A DNA stretch of 64,000 bases from Amblyornis subalaris (lineage: Eukaryota > Chordata > Aves > Passeriformes > Ptilonorhynchidae), in contig JACAXG010000018.1 of assembly GCA_018881555.1 (NCBI GenBank), forward strand, positions 6,509,634 to 6,573,633. The letters are read 5' to 3'. Below, piece after piece: positions 57,603 through 64,000 of the stretch. Both the position numbers and the translations under genes were made by a program. Numbering within the stretch: the first letter of the stretch is position 1; each line of letters starts with the position of its first letter. A model generated the notes under the pieces. That model was not told the DNA's origin. It did not search any database and was given only the letters and a program-made list of their open reading frames with translations.

Positions 57603-60600
57603 CTGGAAAAAAGCGAATGACAAGAAATGAATACCATCCAATCTGGTCCAGTCAACTCATGTGTTCATGAGACTGTCCAAAACATGTCTGTGACTGACAG
57701 TTTAACATGTGTGACTGTACTGTCAACCAAATATTAATGCACATGATAACATTGAAGTATCTTCCTAAAGGATTCCCATGAGATAAAAATTCCTTCTGTG
57801 CTGTCTATCTCAACTTCAGTTGAGACCTGAGTGACACACAAGAGCAGCAACCACTCTGCTATGGTGAGTGGAGATGTTGGTGTCACTTGTGGGCCATGGA
57901 TGGTCATCCTCTCAGCTGCAAGCAGCATTTGCATGGTGTGGAAATCAAGCAGGAATGTAAAATTAAGTACTACTGATAGAACATGCAGTCATATTCTACT
58001 GGAAGAGTTATATTCAATGAATTCAAAAGACCCTGCCACTGAAGATCTTATTCAAACCTTGCAGATCCTTTTGCCCCTTTACATGTTTTTCATAAACTGA
58101 AATATGTAGAGAAAGAATAAGTAGGAAGTGTCAGAACAGAGGGACTACAAAGAAAATGAAGTGAAGGAGAAGAATAAAGATGATTAGACCAGCGACTTTA
58201 CAAAAATGACTTAGGTAAAGAGGTAGGAAAAGCAGAAGCAATTCTGTAATTATTTACTAAGTTGCCCGTAAATATACAAGATCAGAGAGCTGACTTGTAG
58301 TTCTGAATTTGCCAGAGTGAAAAGATGACTTTGGGCAATGCAATTTAATTCCTTTTTTGCCTTAATTCCTTCTTTAACACAGAAAATGAAAAAAAAGCCT
58401 GGTATGCACTTTGAAAGAAAAGGACTTTTAGATACAAAGGAAAACAAAAAAATGAAAATTAGGTGTTAAGGTTCATACAGTTATTTTTGTATATTGTCAT
58501 GCTACTTGCACTGAGGACTCAAACATATGGGCTCCTAGTCCTACCTAAACTGGGGAAGCTAAATAGCTTGAAATGGAGATAAAGAGCAGTGTAACATCTT
58601 TTACCAGTGTGATAACAACTTTTCCTGTGAGAATAAATAGTATTCCAATTAAATAAGGACCACTGAGATATTCATAGTATCTGCTAAGAAACAAATAGTG
58701 TAATCTTGCTAATTGAAAGACAAATGCACTGTCTGAGAAATGCACGTCAGATCTGTAAGTCTAGGGTTGTTATGATTTTATGTCACTTATCCTTAGCTAA
58801 AANCAGCTCTTCATCATAACTAAGCATATGCAAACACATAGTAAGAAACAATTCTGTTTGATCAGACAGACAAACAGCTGTGTCAGTGATAGGTATACAA
58901 AATTATTTGTTCCTGGCACAGAGGCTGGAGTCACTGGTGACTGGAGTCACTGGTTCCTGGGCACAGTCACCGGTGGAGGCAGAGTTAGAGCACAGGTCTC
59001 TGTAAGATGAGATATACACTGAGTGCTGGGCCACACTGCCCTTTGGGTCAAAACCTTTGGGGAATGGGAGGAACAGTGAAATGAATCTCTACCCTTCATC
59101 AGGTAAGGAGCGATCCAGTAATTGAGGAGGCATCTCCCTGCCTGTCATGTCTTTGAGCATGAGGGCATTTTAAAACATCTCTCTCTGCTTTACCAGCTTC
59201 CCAAGAAGACTGTAGTCAGATGGGCCAGTGTTTCTGTGCTTCCAAGCAGGTTTACAGTTGGTTTCCCAAATTACAAGCAATAGGTCAAGAGCAACTGACC
59301 TCAAGTTGCCCCAGGGAAGGTTCAGTTTGGATATCAGGAAAAATTTCTTCACTGAAAGGGTTATCAAGTATTGGAACAGGCTGTCTGGGGAAGTGGTTGA
59401 GTCACCATCCCTGAAGACATTTAAAAGCATGCAGATATGGCACTTAGGGACACGGTTTAGTTGTGGATTTGGCAGTGCTGGGTTAATGGTTGGACTTGAT
59501 GACCTCAGATCACTTTTCCAACCTTGATGAATCTATGATTTTATGATGCTACGATTTTAGGATTCTACTGCACTGCTTGTCTTTATATGTGAAGCCTTCT
59601 GGAGTTGTGTAAGTGCATGCAGAAGAGCAGTATTTTTACTTGGATTCAAAACACAATAAAGAAAACATCAGTGAATTGTTCAGATACTCATTGATATAAT
59701 ATTATAGTTTTACAATGTAGAAAATGTAACAAAGGTATTTTACAAGTTCCTCTTTCAAGCATACATTGGTATATGATCTATGTCATTCCCAGACCTGCAC
59801 AAGGAAGAACAACACAGCCTTCCCCCTGAGATGGGTGGGACGGTGAAAGAACAATGCAGCATTTTGGAATTTAGAAAAAGCAGCAGTGGCTTCTTTCTGG
59901 TTTACAGGTAATTTTTTTTTCAGACAAGAAAAAAAAAGCTTGGCATATTTTGAAGGAATTAAAGAGAAAACCTGTATATTTGAATTTGTACAGGTCAGAT
60001 ATTGCCTTTTTTTTTTTTCCCTGAGAAGCTTAATAAATAATGAATGACAAAATGCACATTTAAGTTCATCTAACTCTATGGCTTATTAACATGTAAAGCA
60101 ATTTTTCTCCCTTTTTTTTGGCTGACAAAGACATTCAAACTATACTCATTTTACAAAGAGTGCTCTCCCCTTTTTTACAGGAAATGCCAGTGACTCAAAC
60201 TCTGTCAGTCCTTAGTCTGAAGCTATGAAGACTAACACTCCCATTTCCTGACTGGATTTAAATGTTGTAATGTTAGAGGAGAATTAAGGATACTCTGCAA
60301 AAATCTATCTAGTTTATTATTTGTTAGTTCAAAGTAAGCTGGCGACCTTATTTTTTTTTGAGAAATACATGATCTACATACCTCGTTTAAAGGCAGTACT
60401 TTTTTCTGTCACTTAATAAGCTCTGGTTTCACCATACTGTTTGAAAGAGTCATTGCTTGAAAAGGCAACCTACTTTCAGAGAATTATATATTAGCAGAGC
60501 CAGGAATGACATCTTGAGTTTCTCTAGCTTGTCCTTCTGTAGTTTCCTCTGTTCTTTGCCACAGCATTGCCAGTACTGCTTTACCTTTTCCATCCTTGAA

Positions 60601-63600
60601 GTGCAGTAATGGTGTCTTAAGGACATTCATTAAAAATCTGTGATGCTGGCCAATTACACTTACCAGAAATATCAGCTCAAACTTTTCTTTCTTTAGCATG
60701 CATCTTTCCTCTGAGACTCTACATGACAGCGAACACTTCTGATCTTGAAAAATTTTATTCTAAAAATATATGTAGCCAACATAATTTACCTCCATGACTG
60801 CACTTTCCTCAACTCATAAATCTGGCTTTTTTGTGTTTATCAGGAGATTTGTGCAGTTCAGGGAAAGAGATTAAATATTGTAATTGTTAAGTATGCCCCA
60901 TGGTTTCATGTCAAGTTATCGCCGACTTCTTCCATTGTACCAACTATAATTAAAAAAATCTATCTAACCTTTCATTAAACTCTTATAAAAGAGAGGAAAA
61001 TAATTAAATAGTTTCAAAGAAAAATATGAGGCTTATTTAAACAATTTCCTATATTCTTTTTTTCCTTGATCTGTATATAATTAATTTTGTTACAGCAAAT
61101 TTCTGTTTGACAATCTTTTAAAATTGCATTAATGTATTAGATTTTCCTTCTGGAGCATAAAAAGGAGGGAATGTTCATCCTGAACTGGATCCAGCGCTCT
61201 CTCTTTTAAAGAAAAAATAATATAAACTGACAGAAAGAAGAGACAGAGAATAATAAATATGATTCTGCCTTTTGATGATCTCTCTTGCTTGCAATTTTGC
61301 TGCTGGGAAATTACACCTCCAGTGCATGGTCTTTTGAACCACTCCAAAACCTGTAAATTATTTACAAGCCTCATACTGTCTAAGATGTCTCTCCTTCAGT
61401 ATTTTTAAGAATACTGCAGTAAGTGATTCTTCTTTACTACCTAATGTAACATCCTTTTCAGACAAGAAGCAAACCAAGAAGACACAAAAAAGGAGAAGTA
61501 GTGAAATGTAGGAAAGATAATGAAGAAGAAACAAGCTCAAAGCTCAGACTTTTGTCTGCATAAAAAGCAATTTTGAATGATGGATAAATCTGGAGCTTTG
61601 GAAACTTTGATTATATTTTAATTATATACTTTTTCATGATAGGTTTTCCATTCCATGCTTCATCTGCTGTCAGTTTTCATACTGCTTCATTTTAGATATA
61701 TGTTCATGTCCATTGATTAATTGTCAATGACTGATAGTATGTTGGTTTTTTGCATGTACTTCTATTCTGACTGCAAATTTAAATTTCCTATAAACATAGA
61801 ATTTAATGGAAGAACATAGCATGCACATACGTCAAAGCTAATGCTACCAAAAATCTCAAACCCTAAACCCACAGTGGCTTTTCATATANGAGTCCAGTTC
61901 CTATTTTTTTCCATTTGAGTATGATAGCACTTTGATCAGAACAGCATGAGAATTTAACAAATGGCCTTGATTTAATTACATAATCCAGGCCAAATAATAA
62001 CAAAATCTGTGCAATCAGGCACCTCATGAAGTTCAACAAGAATTTCCATGTTCTGCATCTGGGAAGAAATTTGCTTTTGCCCCAGTACCAGCTGTGAAGT
62101 GACTGAAAGTCAGCACTGCCGAACAGGATGTGGGGATACAGGGGATGTCAAGCTAAGTATGAGCCAACACAGTATTTTATTACATACAAGATAAACCACC
62201 TACCTAAACCAGCAGAACGAGGAGTTATTCTCTCTCTCTCTCTGCTTGGGACAGCCTTGGGACCCTCCAGGGATATTTACTGTATCTAATGCTTGTTCTG
62301 ATGTATGTAATTGAAACATAGCCTTTCTCATGACACTCATTTTTTTCAGAAAACTGAGCTAAGTGATAATTATGCAATTCACATGGTTTGCAATACCAAA
62401 TTAATTTCTCCCACTAAGAAATACAATTAGTATTTTTGGACTAAATATCTAGTTTCATTCAGAAAAGAACCACATGTATTTGGTGTTTAATCAGTGCACA
62501 TCGATGTGCATTTAGCCTATATTGGCCTCCCATGGAAAGACATTGGTGGCTAAGTAGTAAAATTACTTAGCTAAAGTATCAACAAACCATTAGCCAATGT
62601 TTTATTAGATAGAAGCATTTTTTTAGTGTGGCTACAGTAATGTATTATATCAGCAAAGTTTGTATTTGAAATGTACAGTGGGTTTTTTAGGCTTATAGAA
62701 AAATTATCACAAGAGAACTGAGATGATCTGAAGATTCATTTGGTGAAGTATTTAAGCATTATATGTTACCTGGAACAATCCCACTGACACTCAGTTCACA
62801 AATTACTCCTCTCTTCATCCTCCTCCAAAGCAAAACGTGTCAAAACTAGCACACATAAGAAACTAAGGTACAAGCAGGCTCTCTGAGGATGAAAAAGATA
62901 AGGACTTTGGTGAAACATGTCTCTCATGATCTCATATGCCTTGGAAGAAGAGAAACACCAGAGAAATCTCACTCTGTAGCCTTAGACTGCATACAGGAGG
63001 GTAAGTAGTTAAAAAGGCAGAAGGGTGAGGGTGGGAGAAAAAGNTCTCTCAAGCTCTATTTCACATAGTGTCTGTTTGGAAGAACAGGTCTATCAACTCC
63101 CTCCCAAATCCCCACATCTCAAAATCTTTTCCAGATCCTGATCTTTTCATCCCTTCTTGAAGCTCCTTCCCTGATAACCTTTAATGACGCTATCACCAAA
63201 TATTACCCCATACGTCAAATAGAACAGTCCAAGATCAGATCAAGAAGGCATCAGATAGATGCAAATAGATACATCCAAAATCCCAGCTCACTTTTAAGAA
63301 TNGCCACATTCTGTGAAAAGCACGAAATAATTTATTTCCTAATATTCTTCTGCATTTTCTTTCTGTCAGGTCTTGCCTTGTGCTGTTTCTGTAGCATAAG
63401 TCAGAGAAAGGATGCAGAGAGAGAAACTTTTCCTGGAAAAAAGGAGGTGCAATTCAGGATTGACAGCATTAAGCAGTGAAAGTGATAGCATCATGTTGTT
63501 TTGATAGGGTAAATGCTCATGGCTAACAGGAAAAGTCAGTGCTCCCTCAGCAACTGCAGCATTCATGGGACATGATGAAGGGGTGATCTTTAACTTAACA

Positions 63601-64000
63601 AGCAGAAACAATGCTGGAAGTTTATTTACTTGGACATTAAAGGAAACTATTCAAAGATGATATAAGTAAGCATGTATGCTTATAAGTTTTATTTTTACTC
63701 GGTGTTTTATTTAATTGCAAATAATTATTAGTAGTGGATAATGTCCTGATGTGGACCTGCACATGCAAAATGTTAGTTAGGAGAAGTTTATACACTAAAT
63801 TTATCTATAAATCTCATGGTCTGTGGACGCAGGAAGAATTCGATGGCACCTTATTGCTCCAGGACCAACGCAGAACTTAGATTTTACAGTTTTACTATGC
63901 CTGACAGCTTTGAAATTTAGCTAATACCCAGCTAATTATTTAGTCAAGTCTGCACACCACTGAATGTACTTCAAGCAGAGTTGAAAACACAACTAGAACT
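57603..64000 (-). other. KCNIP4: KCNIP4 intron continuing past the right edge
   Basis: The next upstream KCNIP4 exon in mammals ends in an LYRGFKN-like peptide. I looked for its reverse complement and did not find it, so the window probably ends inside this intron. The only repeat recognised is a CR1 tail at about 59.2-59.56 kb; a short TC run lies near 62230. Confidence 0.7.
59195..59562 (+). mobile_element. CR1 3'-end fragment
   Basis: Plus-oriented 3' UTR of CR1: CCTCAAGTTGCCCCAGGGAA, GGTTATCAAGTATTGGAACA, TGGTTGGACTTGATGACCTC and CTATGATTTTATGATG. The left edge is approximate. In the KCNIP4 intron, antisense to the gene. Confidence 0.9.

Noticed and set aside
57603..64000. Search for the upstream KCNIP4 exon (LYRGFKN-type end)
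   Set aside because: No reverse-complement match with a proper donor was seen, so no exon is claimed. It probably lies beyond the window.

Overview
This window is vertebrate nuclear DNA, most likely from a bird and probably a songbird (Passeriformes). Seven CR1 non-LTR retrotransposon fragments, most with the typical avian 3' tail built on ATTCTATGATTCTA, point to a bird. A short LTR at about 43.8-44.1 kb matches, from memory, a family common in passerines. The genes are split by introns with GT-AG borders, and intergenic DNA is AT-rich. About forty isolated N bases are scattered through the window, all outside the coding exons identified here, so this is a draft-quality assembly.

Layout: (1) About 1-23.0 kb is gene-poor. 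I found no supportable coding exon there. The extreme left edge could be the 3' UTR of an upstream plus-strand gene (SLIT2 by mammalian synteny, not shown by sequence). A probable solo LTR lies at about 12.6-13.3 kb. (2) About 23.0-35.8 kb holds PACRGL (PACRG-like) on the plus strand: a CpG-island promoter with an X-box-like RFX site, a non-coding first exon and seven coding exons giving a 217-residue protein. (3) About 36.1-57.6 kb holds the last six coding exons of KCNIP4 (Kv channel-interacting protein 4, KChIP4) on the minus strand. They encode the C-terminal 154 residues, including EF-hands 2-4 and the [13 protein letters not shown] C terminus. (4) 57.6-64.0 kb is KCNIP4 intron running off the right edge; the next upstream exon was not found.

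PACRGL and KCNIP4 are convergent (tail to tail), the same arrangement as in mammals. They are not an operon and have no evident shared function: PACRGL belongs to the PACRG family of axoneme-related proteins, and KCNIP4 is a neuronal calcium sensor that modulates Kv4 (A-type) potassium channels.

No previously undescribed multi-gene system is visible. The most notable points are an LTR whose edge lies about 19 nt from the splice acceptor of KCNIP4's penultimate coding exon, an X-box-like site in the PACRGL promoter, a two-codon uORF directly before the PACRGL start codon, a 192-bp hexanucleotide microsatellite beside a PACRGL exon, and two unproven exon-like segments at 24.3-24.8 kb.
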